Source: Chitinophagales bacterium (GTDB taxonomy: Bacteria; Bacteroidota; Bacteroidia; Chitinophagales; Chitinophagaceae). From it: a stretch of 64,000 nucleotides of DNA. Location: assembly GCA_017303335.1 (NCBI GenBank), contig JAFLBK010000004.1, positions 124,001 to 188,000 on the forward strand, given 5' to 3'. Within the stretch, counting starts at the first letter, position 1, and every line of letters starts with the position of its first letter. Under the pieces are notes generated by a model. The model was not told the origin of the DNA. It made no database searches and worked only from the letters and a program-made list of their open reading frames with translations. This document shows positions 7,642 to 16,323 of this stretch, piece by piece. The translations under genes were made by a program, and so were the position numbers.

Positions 7642-9786
7642 ATGCAACGGAAATATGTACTGCCGGTGGTTTGTATAGCGCTGTTGTCGGCCTGTAACAA
7701 CAGCAGCGATTCCACCATAACCACCTTTAAAAACATCGATGTGAAATACCCTGTAACCAAAAAAGATACGACTGTAAAAGACGACTACTTCGGTACCGCT
7801 GTGGCCGATCCCTATCGCTGGCTCGAAAATGATACAAGCGCCGAAACAGCGGCCTGGGTGAAAGCGGAAAATGAAGTGACCCAAGGTTACTTCTCGCAGA
7901 TACCGTTCCGCGACGCGATCCGTAAACGTTATGAGAAGATATTCAATTACGAAAAATATTCGGCTCCCTTCCGCCAGGGTAAACACACGTATTATTACAA
8001 GAACTCGGGATTGCAGAACCAAAGTGTTTTATACCGGGAAGCCGATGGCAGTTCCGCACCCGATACGTTTCTTGATCCCAATACCTTTTCCAAAGACGGC
8101 ACCACTTCGTTGGCAGGCATCGCTTTTTCGAAAGACGGAAGCATGGCGGCCTACAATATCTCGGAAGGCGGCAGCGACTGGCAGAAGTTGGTGGTGATGA
8201 ACGCCGCGGATAAGAAACAACTGGCCGATACCCTGGAGATCAAATTCAGTGGCGCCAGCTGGAAAGGCAATGATGGTTTTTATTATTGCAACTACGAGCG
8301 CCCGAAACAGGGGTCGGTTTTGTCGGGTAAGAATGAAAGCCACAAACTCTATTATCATAAACTGGGCACGTCGCAAAAAGAGGATAAACTGGTGTACGGA
8401 AGCGATGCCAGCCCCGTTCGTTACATGGGCGGATACCTGAGTGAAGACGAACGCTGGCTCTTTATCAGCACCGCCAACGAAACCTATGGCGGCGCCTTGT
8501 TCGTGCAGGATCTTAGCAAACCCAACAGCCCGGTTGTACCCATTGTAGCCGACATGAAGAACAATCACGCGATCGTGGATGTGGATGACCAGTATTTCTA
8601 TATTCAAACCGACCTCGATGCGCCCACAGGAAAACTGGTGGCAGCGCCCATTGCCGATCCGAAACCCGCCAACTGGAAAACGATCATTCCGGCAAAGCCT
8701 GAAGTGCTGAGCGTTTCGGCCGTAGGCGGAACCCTGTATTGCACCTACATGAAAGACGCGGTGAACAAAGTATACGAGTTCGATCACAGCGGCAAGCAGA
8801 TCCGGGAAGTGGAATTGCCCGGATTGGGAACGGCCGGCGGTTTCTCGGGTAAGAAAGAGGAAAAAGAAACTTATTTCGTATTTACCTCGTATACCAATCC
8901 CGCCACCATCTACAAACTCGATATCGCCACCGGCAAATCTTCTCTCTATAAAGAGTCAAAAGTTGAATTCAAACCATCCGACTTCGAATCCAAACAGGTA
9001 TTCTATACGTCCAAAGACGGAACCAAGATACCAATGATCATTACCTATAAAAAAGGAGTGGAGCTGAATGGTAAGAATCCCTGCCTGCTGTATGGATACG
9101 GAGGATTCAGTGTCAGTCTTACCCCGGCTTTCAGCACATCCAACGTGATCCTGCTGGAGAATGGAGGTGTTTACGCTGTACCCAACCTGCGTGGCGGCGG
9201 CGAGTATGGCGAAGACTGGCATAACCTGGGCGTGAAGATGAAGAAGCAGAACGTATTCGATGATTTCATAGCGGCGGCGCAATACCTCATCGATAACAAG
9301 TATACCAGTAAGGATATGCTGGCCATTGCCGGCGGCAGTAACGGGGGCTTGCTCGTAGGCGCCTGCATGACACAGAAGCCGGATATGTGCAAAGTGGCCT
9401 TCCCGGCTGTAGGTGTGATGGACATGCTTCGCTACCACAAATTCACCGCCGGTGCGGGATGGGCGTATGATTATGGCACGTCGGCCGACAGCAAGGAGAT
9501 GTTCGAATATTTATACCGCTATTCACCCTTGCATAATATCAGGCCTGCAAGCTACCCGGCAACACTGGTAACCACCGCCGATCACGATGACCGCGTGGTG
9601 CCGGCGCATTCATTCAAGTTTGCCGCTACCCTGCAGGAGAATCAAAAAGGAGCTAACCCGGTATTGATCCGTATTGAAACAAAAGCCGGTCATGGCGCTG
9701 GTAAAAGCACGCAACAGATCATAGAAGAACAAACCGACAAATGGAGTTTCCTGTTCTATAACCTGGGCGTAAAGCCTGTATATTGA
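7642..9786 (+). CDS. Prolyl oligopeptidase family serine peptidase (S9A)
   Basis: A 714-residue exported enzyme with a lipoprotein signal (lipobox LLSAC). After a short N-terminal helical part (DPYRWLEND is a family signature) comes a beta-propeller region (about 100-440) and a C-terminal alpha/beta-hydrolase domain. The catalytic triad is Ser566 in GGSNGG, Asp649 in DHDDRVVP and His684 in AGHG. Family members cut short peptides after proline; the propeller restricts access to small substrates. Lipidation suggests it works in the periplasm or on the outer membrane on peptides taken up as nutrients. A bidirectional terminator follows. Confidence 0.95.
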   Translation: MQRKYVLPVVCIALLSACNNSSDSTITTFKNIDVKYPVTKKDTTVKDDYFGTAVADPYRWLENDTSAETAAWVKAENEVTQGYFSQIPFRDAIRKRYEKIFNYEKYSAPFRQGKHTYYYKNSGLQNQSVLYREADGSSAPDTFLDPNTFSKDGTTSLAGIAFSKDGSMAAYNISEGGSDWQKLVVMNAADKKQLADTLEIKFSGASWKGNDGFYYCNYERPKQGSVLSGKNESHKLYYHKLGTSQKEDKLVYGSDASPVRYMGGYLSEDERWLFISTANETYGGALFVQDLSKPNSPVVPIVADMKNNHAIVDVDDQYFYIQTDLDAPTGKLVAAPIADPKPANWKTIIPAKPEVLSVSAVGGTLYCTYMKDAVNKVYEFDHSGKQIREVELPGLGTAGGFSGKKEEKETYFVFTSYTNPATIYKLDIATGKSSLYKESKVEFKPSDFESKQVFYTSKDGTKIPMIITYKKGVELNGKNPCLLYGYGGFSVSLTPAFSTSNVILLENGGVYAVPNLRGGGEYGEDWHNLGVKMKKQNVFDDFIAAAQYLIDNKYTSKDMLAIAGGSNGGLLVGACMTQKPDMCKVAFPAVGVMDMLRYHKFTAGAGWAYDYGTSADSKEMFEYLYRYSPLHNIRPASYPATLVTTADHDDRVVPAHSFKFAATLQENQKGANPVLIRIETKAGHGAGKSTQQIIEEQTDKWSFLFYNLGVKPVY

Positions 9787-9810
9787 TTGGTAACTGATTT
9801 ACCCGGAAAA

Positions 9811-9840
9811 CACAAAAGCCAGCATCCGCTGGCTTTTGTG
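9811..9840. terminator. Bidirectional terminator between convergent genes
   Basis: A perfect 13-pair stem (CACAAAAGCCAGC with its complement) closes the loop ATCC. T-rich sequence follows on both strands, so it can serve the S9 peptidase on the plus strand and the lipoprotein gene on the minus strand. Confidence 0.9.
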
Positions 9841-9849
9841 TTTACGTAA

Positions 9850-10650
9850 TCAGTCCAACTGATCCTGCATGAGCAGGGATGCGCAGGCATTGGCCAGCAG
9901 GAACCTGCGGTCGGGTGTCAGTGGTTGCAGGTACACGGTTCCTTTGTTCAGTAAGGAAACCGCGGCTGCTGGTTTTCCATCCTTGTCCCTGAATTCGAAA
10001 CCAACCATCCCGAATAAGGTATTGCCGGATTTTCCATCTTTACTTTCCATCTTATAAACCGGGTGAATGCTGTAATACTCTTCATTGCTGAAACCCAGGT
10101 AGCCAGTATAGGTGCGTGCCCTTATCTGCGACTGGATATTGTCGATCAGCATTTCCCAGGGCTTTTCATTTTCCCGGGTATAGATCTGCACATAATAGGT
10201 GCTGTTGCTGTTACCCGAGAGAAAGCCGGCCACATCGAGGCCTATGTTCACAATACTATTCGGCCGGTTGCCAACCGAAAGTTCGGTGGCATTGAATTTC
10301 GAAACGCAGAATACTTCTGACTGATTGTTGTAGTCGTCTGTAAGCGAAAACCGGATCGTTTGCTTTCGGCGGGTATATTCAACGGCAATAAGATTGGTAT
10401 AATCATACCGGGATGGATTGCCGGATCCGAGTCCCCACCGGCTCGAGCTACCCCTGGTCCAGGATCGTTTTACGGACGTAGTGTAATAATTGCCGAACTG
10501 CAGTTTTTCCCGGGTGAATAATCCCCGTTTGCCGGATACGGCCAGGGGTTCTTTTTGCTTCCAGTCTTCGTGTTCCAGTGCCATGCGGGCGGGGCTGCAG
10601 GCAACCAGGAATAATGTTGCCAGCCCGGTCAATACGGATAATTTCTTCAT
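9850..10650 (-). CDS. Hypothetical lipoprotein, 266 residues
   Basis: I do not recognise the family. The start at 10650 gives the lipoprotein signal MKKLSVLTGLATLFLVAC with Cys18 for lipidation; an upstream in-frame ATG at 10740 would bury this signal. The mature protein is rich in Tyr, Ser and Asn and probably beta-rich. It contains a short Gly/Ser/Arg-rich segment (SSRWGLGSGNPSR) near residues 67-79. A role in the cell envelope is likely from the signal alone. Confidence 0.72.
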   Translation of the reverse strand: MKKLSVLTGLATLFLVACSPARMALEHEDWKQKEPLAVSGKRGLFTREKLQFGNYYTTSVKRSWTRGSSSRWGLGSGNPSRYDYTNLIAVEYTRRKQTIRFSLTDDYNNQSEVFCVSKFNATELSVGNRPNSIVNIGLDVAGFLSGNSNSTYYVQIYTRENEKPWEMLIDNIQSQIRARTYTGYLGFSNEEYYSIHPVYKMESKDGKSGNTLFGMVGFEFRDKDGKPAAAVSLLNKGTVYLQPLTPDRRFLLANACASLLMQDQLD

Positions 10651-11062
10651 GACTTTTTTAGGCAAACATCTCCGGATACCTGCTTTCAAAAGTGTTAAAG
10701 CTGCAGGATCTGCTGGAACCGTGGTATGAATTGCAGTCATTGTTTTAATGCAGCGGTAATTTTCGGTAGGGGTAACTGTGGTTGTAGGAAGTTCTCAGAA
10801 ACAGGTGCCGGTTTGAATGCCTGCCGGCAGAACGATACCTGGCTCACGTTGTTGCGCAGGTTCTTTGTAATTCCCTTAACAATTCGTGGCTTGCATTATG
10901 CCAGCAGCGGGCCGCTATGAAAAATCAAAATACGCAGACCTTTTCCCCCGTTCCTTTATTTCTCGACGCACTACGCTTTGGCTGACTCACTGAAATCAAG
11001 CAAACAAGCATGACGAAAACTGTACACTGATTACTATTTATTAACCTGAAAATTGATCCACT
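10651..11062. other. 412-base divergent gap without a gene
   Basis: The gap separates the minus-strand lipoprotein from the plus-strand beta-helix lipoprotein. I see no good open frame, RNA gene or repeat in it, and no full promoter consensus. It presumably holds the divergent promoters. Confidence 0.4.
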
Positions 11063-12811
11063 ATGAAATCAATCAATGTGCGAATGCCGGCCGGGATGCT
11101 GGTGATTGCAGCGCTTGTGTTCAGCGCATGCAAAAAAGAGATCACAAACACGCCTCTTGCTGCTGCCGAAGATTCGGTAAAACATAACCAGGGCGGCGGT
11201 GGAGGTACCGGAACGGGTTCCGCCAATACCTACTACGTAAGTACATCGGGTAACGACGTAACCGGAGACGGGACATCGGCCAAACCGTTCAATACACTCA
11301 GTAAAGCGGCTGCGGTCATTACCACTTCGGGCAGTGTCATTCATGTAAAAGCGGGAACCTACACCGAGCCGAGTACGGTTCGCCTGGCAAAGGGTGTAAG
11401 TCTTGAAGGAGAGGGTATGGCAAACACAGTTATTAAATCGTCTGTAACAGGTCAATGGTCTGTTTTTCTTTCACTCGAATCCTCACAGGATACGCCCGGA
11501 AATCAATCAATATCCGGGCTAACCTTTGATGGACAATATGTGAGCGAATCCAATAACAAAACCTGGTGGGGCGTCCTGGTGAGCGGGAGAAGCAATGTGG
11601 TCATACATGATTGCAAAATCATCAATTTCCGCGACCGGGGTGTGGTATTCGATGGCAATGATGTCAACGACCCCGTAACCGATCCCGGCCATTACGCTAC
11701 CGGGAATAAATTTTACAACAATACCGTTTTGAATTCCGCGGCGCAGAATAACAATTATGGCAGCGGCTTGCTGAATATCGGCGGGCAGCAGGGGATGGAA
11801 ATTTACGGCAATACCATGGTGCAGGATCAGCGGGGCCGGTACCTGAATGGCTGGCCGATCAAGTACTGGGACAATGGCTGGCTCAGGGGGGTGAAGATCT
11901 ACAACAATACACTTACCAAGAAGGCTTACGACGGAACCTATCCCGGAGAAGGAGGCAACTGGGATTTTGCCATTGAGTTGTTCAATATATCCGGGCTCGA
12001 AATATACAACAACACGATCCAGGGAAGCATCGATCTCAATTACAACAAGAAGGGCAATTACGCATTCTGTACCTGGATCCATCACAACAAGATCGGTCGC
12101 CCGACAGCAAATACTCATTTTGAGAGCGGGATCATCCTGGAATTCCGCACCGAATCGGCGCTCATCGAGCATAATATCTTCAACAATGTATCCAGTGGCG
12201 TTCAGTTCAATACACGCACGGTCAATAATAATGGTGGATATCCCAACCCGGGCGGTGGTACGCCCCAGGGCGGTTTCAGTTTCCTGAGCAATAATGTGAT
12301 CCGCAATAATCTTTTTGCCAACGTTTACCAGGGAAATGGAACCGGAACCGCTGCCGGTGTTACCGTGATCAGTGAAAATGGTAATGATCCCCAGATCCAG
12401 AATCTCGATATTTATAACAATACCATCATTGCCAAACCCGGTGCTGCTCCCTGGATCGGTCTCGACTTTACGTCGGGCGAAAACGGGAATGCAACCGGTG
12501 TGAACATCCGCAATAATATTGTTACCGGTTTTCGGGATGCCTGGCTCAAGGGAAGTTCTGCAACCCGGATGAGCGGCGTAGTGGTAACCCATAACGACGC
12601 ATTTGGAAACGGAAGCAATGCGCCCGTGTGGCCGGGCGGTAACCCGGGTAATTATACCTATGGAAATAATATCAGTGCAAACCCGCTGTTCGTATCGCTT
12701 ATTGATTTCCTTTTACAGCCCGCCTCACCTTGTGTAAATGCGGGGGTCAATGTCGGACTGCCTTATATTGGCTCGGCGCCGGATATTGGTTATACCGAAT
12801 ACGGGAAGTAA
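11063..12811 (+). CDS. Right-handed parallel beta-helix lipoprotein
   Basis: The signal peptide ends in the lipobox VFSAC (Cys23). A Gly-rich linker (GGGGGTGTGS) leads to a region starting YYVSTSGNDVTGDGTSAKPF, the usual opening of DUF1565/polysaccharide-lyase-like beta-helix proteins. The remaining 500 residues contain many Asn-rich turns (IYNNT, IRNN) spaced about 22-30 residues apart, the pattern of asparagine ladders in stacked beta-helix coils. Members are surface or periplasmic polysaccharide lyases and binding proteins. No lyase catalytic set could be assigned, so enzymatic activity is uncertain. It has its own terminator. Confidence 0.85.
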   Translation: MKSINVRMPAGMLVIAALVFSACKKEITNTPLAAAEDSVKHNQGGGGGTGTGSANTYYVSTSGNDVTGDGTSAKPFNTLSKAAAVITTSGSVIHVKAGTYTEPSTVRLAKGVSLEGEGMANTVIKSSVTGQWSVFLSLESSQDTPGNQSISGLTFDGQYVSESNNKTWWGVLVSGRSNVVIHDCKIINFRDRGVVFDGNDVNDPVTDPGHYATGNKFYNNTVLNSAAQNNNYGSGLLNIGGQQGMEIYGNTMVQDQRGRYLNGWPIKYWDNGWLRGVKIYNNTLTKKAYDGTYPGEGGNWDFAIELFNISGLEIYNNTIQGSIDLNYNKKGNYAFCTWIHHNKIGRPTANTHFESGIILEFRTESALIEHNIFNNVSSGVQFNTRTVNNNGGYPNPGGGTPQGGFSFLSNNVIRNNLFANVYQGNGTGTAAGVTVISENGNDPQIQNLDIYNNTIIAKPGAAPWIGLDFTSGENGNATGVNIRNNIVTGFRDAWLKGSSATRMSGVVVTHNDAFGNGSNAPVWPGGNPGNYTYGNNISANPLFVSLIDFLLQPASPCVNAGVNVGLPYIGSAPDIGYTEYGK

Positions 12812-12843
12812 GCAACATCTTTAAATTATTGGAAGTTCATTCT

Positions 12844-12871
12844 AAAATGGCCCGGTAAACCGGGTCATTTT
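12844..12871 (+). terminator. Terminator after the beta-helix gene
   Basis: A 12-pair stem (AAAATGGCCCGG with CCGGGTCATTTT, one G-U pair) closes a TAAA loop. Its A- and T-rich outer pairs make it usable on both strands. The stop codon of the opposing oxidoreductase gene lies in the last two bases. Confidence 0.8.
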
Positions 12872-13901
12872 ATGTTCTCACCGCTTCCCGCAGTTTCGGG
12901 GCGATCTTCGTTCCGAAGATTTCAATGGACCGCATCAGCGATTTATGTGAAGGTCCACCCACATCCATGTGCGCACTGAAGCGGGTGAGGCCGAACATTT
13001 CCTGTAACCGGAGTATTTTATCTACCGCTTCGCTGGCATCGCTGATGAGCAGGTGACCTTTTGGTCCACGTCCCATATCAAATTGCTGCCGTTGATACGG
13101 AGGCCAGCCTCTTGAGCTGCCAACCCGGTTCATCTGGGCCGAATACAAGGGATAATATTCATCGGCTATCTCTTTGCTGTTGTCGCCAAAGAAACAATGC
13201 ATGTGTACGCCCACCTGTACCTTGTTGGGGTCATGCTTGTAATGCTGCCAGGCCTCGCGGTAATAATCGAACAATGGAACAAATTGAGCCGGGTTACCGC
13301 CGATGATGGCGAAGATCACGGGTAATCCATGCTTTGCCGCACGCACCACCGATTCGGGGGTGCCGCCAACAGCCACCCACATGGCAAGCTGTTCGTTATA
13401 CGCACGTGGTAATACCTGTTGTTTGTTCAGGGAGGGGCGCAAACGGCCCTTCCAGGTGATGGGATTTTCGTTATCGATTTTTACCAGCAGGTCCAGTTTT
13501 TCTTCAAACAGTTCATCGTAGTCATTCAGGTTATAGCCATAGAGCGGGAAGGATTCGGTGAAACTTCCGCGGCCGGCCATCAGTTCGGCCCTGCCGTTCG
13601 AGAGTTGATCGATCGTTGCAAAACTTTGATACAGCCGAACGGGATCCGAAGAACTGAGTACCGAAACCGCACTGCCCAGCTTTATCTTTTTAGTGACCGT
13701 TGCAGCCGCAGCCAGGATGATCTCCGGGGTGCTTACGGCATAATCGGGCCGGTGGTGTTCGCCGATGCCGAAAAAATCGAGTCCCAGTTCATCCATCAGC
13801 TTGATCTCTTCGATCAGTTCCTGTAAGCGTTGTGAAGTAGGTTGGATGTTCCCTTGCGGATCGATGTGCTGATCGCCGAACATGCTGATGCCGATTTCCA
13901 T
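12870..13901 (-). CDS. LLM-class flavin-dependent oxidoreductase (luciferase-like monooxygenase)
   Basis: The 343-residue product starting MEIGISMFGDQH has the TIM-barrel pattern of bacterial-luciferase-like enzymes: FFGIGEHHRPDYAVSTPE near the N-terminus, KIKLGSAVSVLSSSDPVRLYQ, and GRAELMAGRGSF. These are the flavin- and substrate-facing segments of the family. An in-frame ATG at 13991 would add 30 residues unlike any family member. The enzymes use reduced FMN or F420; which substrate is oxidised here is not evident. Confidence 0.9.
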   Translation of the reverse strand: MEIGISMFGDQHIDPQGNIQPTSQRLQELIEEIKLMDELGLDFFGIGEHHRPDYAVSTPEIILAAAATVTKKIKLGSAVSVLSSSDPVRLYQSFATIDQLSNGRAELMAGRGSFTESFPLYGYNLNDYDELFEEKLDLLVKIDNENPITWKGRLRPSLNKQQVLPRAYNEQLAMWVAVGGTPESVVRAAKHGLPVIFAIIGGNPAQFVPLFDYYREAWQHYKHDPNKVQVGVHMHCFFGDNSKEIADEYYPLYSAQMNRVGSSRGWPPYQRQQFDMGRGPKGHLLISDASEAVDKILRLQEMFGLTRFSAHMDVGGPSHKSLMRSIEIFGTKIAPKLREAVRT

Positions 13902-14000
13902 GATCTTTTTTCGCGAAGATACGATGGGTATGGATAAGAGATGAGGATACAGGATGATGCAACCGGGCAAGCGAAACACAAAATCCGGCAAGGAATACTG

Positions 14001-15317
14001 TTACGTGATAAACTCCCGGTAAATGGTAATCGGTACAATGCCTGTCCAGCCGCAGAAGTCGGGTCTCGAATCATTGCCCCGGTCGATGAAATCGGGCGCA
14101 TAGTTCTCCCAGAACGTGCCTGTCTTCTTATATACTTCCGCTACGGCCCAGTAATATTGCCGGGCCAGTTTGTGCGCCATTTTTTTCTCGCCATACTTGA
14201 GCAAACCCAGTAAGATCATATAATTGGTGGGCACCCATACGCTTCCCCGCCAGTAATCGCCTTTGGGTGAAAATTCCGGCTGATCAGCCGGCATGGTGGC
14301 AACGGGGATGCTGCGCCAGAACTCGTTCGGGTTGGTGAGGTGTTTGAGAAACCGGGATAATTTTTCGTTGGGTACCACTCCGGCGATCAGGCACCAGAAC
14401 ATACCGATGTGTTTCCGTTTGATCTGTTTACCATAACCCAGGTCGTAATAAAAAGCGTCTTCCTCATTCCAGCAAAGCGTATTGATGGCATTTTTTGTTT
14501 CTGTGTACAGGTTCTTATACGCAGCTATGTCGTCCTTCCTGGTCAGTATCCCGGCGATCTCTTCCATATTCGCGGCGAAGAGGCAGATTTGTGCCGATAC
14601 ATCCACCATGCGGCCCTGCCTGTTCCAGGCCGGGTTGAGCCCCTTGTAGGCGAATATCTCCGGAAAGAGATTCCGCATGGGAATGCCCTTTCCATCATCC
14701 TGCCAGCCATAGGGATAGCGGTCGATATTATCCATGCCGCTGCCGAGCGCATCGTTGAAGAAGAGCTTGTCATCTCCCCGGCAGGTTTGTACCCAATATT
14801 CTAAATGCTGTTTTAGTTTCGGGTATACGGCCGCCAGCCGGTTTTTGTTCTTCGTTACCGCGTACAATTGCAACTCGGCAAAGGCAAGCAGGGGAGGATT
14901 CATACTCACGGGGTGTTCCTTCGGCCACATGGCTTTGCGCTCGCGGGTGTATTCCCGGCAGATAAAACCATCCGGCTCCATCAGTTCATAGAAATTATCA
15001 AGGGCGTTCAGGATCGGCAGTTCATCCGTATGATACTTGGCATAGCAGGCAATGAAGCAGGTATCCCAGTAAAATATATTGCTGCTGAAGGCTGCATCCA
15101 CAAAAGGTTTCCTGTAATACGGGTCGTTTCCGCCGCCCCGCACTTTTGTTTTGGCAATCGACAATGCCTTTTCATACATTTCCTTTCTTAATGATTCCGG
15201 GACCTCGTATTCCTGCAGTGTTTGGAAAGGGAAGTAAGCGCCGGCAGTTTTGGCAACCGCGAGCCCGGAAAGAGTAAGCGAACTGTTGATCAGGAATCTT
15301 CGTCTGTTGTTATTCAT
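14001..15317 (-). CDS. MGH1/GH63-like glycoside hydrolase with an export signal
   Basis: The N-terminus MNNNRRRFLINSSLTLSG is a Tat-like signal, although the second Arg of the RR pair is followed by R-F-L as in the RRxFL motif; export to the periplasm is likely. The body is an (alpha/alpha)6 glycosidase: FYWDTCF near residue 75, then GDYWRGSVWVPTNY and TGTFWENYAPD near the C-terminus, the segments that carry the catalytic acids in the trehalase/GH63/MGH1 group. Substrates in the group are alpha-linked glucosides or mannosyl-glycerates. It is 10 bases downstream of the methyltransferase gene and likely cotranscribed. An ATG at 15386 would add 23 residues and overlap that gene. Confidence 0.85.
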   Translation of the reverse strand: MNNNRRRFLINSSLTLSGLAVAKTAGAYFPFQTLQEYEVPESLRKEMYEKALSIAKTKVRGGGNDPYYRKPFVDAAFSSNIFYWDTCFIACYAKYHTDELPILNALDNFYELMEPDGFICREYTRERKAMWPKEHPVSMNPPLLAFAELQLYAVTKNKNRLAAVYPKLKQHLEYWVQTCRGDDKLFFNDALGSGMDNIDRYPYGWQDDGKGIPMRNLFPEIFAYKGLNPAWNRQGRMVDVSAQICLFAANMEEIAGILTRKDDIAAYKNLYTETKNAINTLCWNEEDAFYYDLGYGKQIKRKHIGMFWCLIAGVVPNEKLSRFLKHLTNPNEFWRSIPVATMPADQPEFSPKGDYWRGSVWVPTNYMILLGLLKYGEKKMAHKLARQYYWAVAEVYKKTGTFWENYAPDFIDRGNDSRPDFCGWTGIVPITIYREFIT

Positions 15318-15327
15318 CGCGTGATCA

Positions 15328-16131
15328 TTATTTATAGGATTCCCCCACCCAGGCATTGAGTTCGGAACGAACCGGGTCTCCGCCAACCTGCTCGTGGATC
15401 TGCGCTACGATCTGCGCTTTGATGGTTACCACCTGCGAAGGGTCTTCCTTGATGATTTCGGTGATCACCGGGTTGCCTTCGATAAAGCCCGTGGCGATAT
15501 CCATGGCCGAGGGACTTTTACCGTTCAGCGTGATCCGGTTGATGGAATTTGTTTTGAACCCTGCTGCTTCCACATGTGCTTTCAATTCTTCGGGGTCGTG
15601 CATCGAGAAAGGAACTTTATAGAAGGCGGGAGGATTATCTGTAAAGAAATTGGTCACCGTTTGCCGGGCTATCCAGGCAGTGATGTTGTTCTCTACCTTG
15701 TCCCAGGTATTGAAGAGGAATTGTCCTCCGGGTTTCAGCACACGAAAAGCTTCATCAAATCCTTTCTGCCGTTCGGGCAGGAACATGAACCCGAACTGGC
15801 AGATCACGCAATCGAAGCTGTTATCGGGGAATGGCAGTTCCTGTGCATTGGCCGTGAGCCATTCTATGTTGGCAGCGCTCACCCTTTCCCGGGCGATGGC
15901 CAGCATATCCGGGTTGAGGTCGGTGGCGATCAAGCGGCTGTTCGTACCGATCCGGTCGGCGATGTGCCGGGTGACCCGGCCCGTACCGGCAGCGATCTCC
16001 AGAACATCTTTTACCGGGGTTTTTATTCTGCCAGCGATATCTATGGCATAGGGCTCGAAGATATAAGGGCCAAGATAACGGTCGTAAATGGCGGGAATAT
16101 TTCCGCTGAAGGAAAAGTCGGGGGTGGACAT
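15328..16131 (-). CDS. Class I SAM-dependent methyltransferase
   Basis: A 267-residue enzyme with the Rossmann-like SAM fold: motif I VLEIAAGTGRVT, motif II ending in LIATDLNPDML, motif III FDCVICQFGFMFLPE and the FRVLKPGGQFLFNTW segment after it. It belongs to the UbiE/Methyltransf_11-like group. The substrate cannot be predicted. It is the first gene of a probable two-gene unit with the glycosidase. Confidence 0.88.
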   Translation of the reverse strand: MSTPDFSFSGNIPAIYDRYLGPYIFEPYAIDIAGRIKTPVKDVLEIAAGTGRVTRHIADRIGTNSRLIATDLNPDMLAIARERVSAANIEWLTANAQELPFPDNSFDCVICQFGFMFLPERQKGFDEAFRVLKPGGQFLFNTWDKVENNITAWIARQTVTNFFTDNPPAFYKVPFSMHDPEELKAHVEAAGFKTNSINRITLNGKSPSAMDIATGFIEGNPVITEIIKEDPSQVVTIKAQIVAQIHEQVGGDPVRSELNAWVGESYK

Positions 16132-16323
16132 TTATGTTAGGTTACACTTTAAAGATATAATGATAATCTAAGAAATATTGATCTATGGTTTATTTACGTA
16201 TGGGTTTATCAGATAAAGTGCAGGCAATTTTCATTTCTATCGATGTGATATTATTACCGAACATTAATCAATAAATACTAAATGGGAATAGACTTGGCTA
16301 TTGCTAATGGCAATCCATTGGAT

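Noticed and set aside
10726..10920. 64-codon frame in the divergent gap
   Set aside because: Cys-rich, unbiased codons, no start context; treated as chance.
11519..12592. 357-codon frame opposite the beta-helix gene
   Set aside because: It is the antisense shadow of a well-supported repeat-rich gene; the Ile/Val-rich content mirrors the Asn-rich coils.
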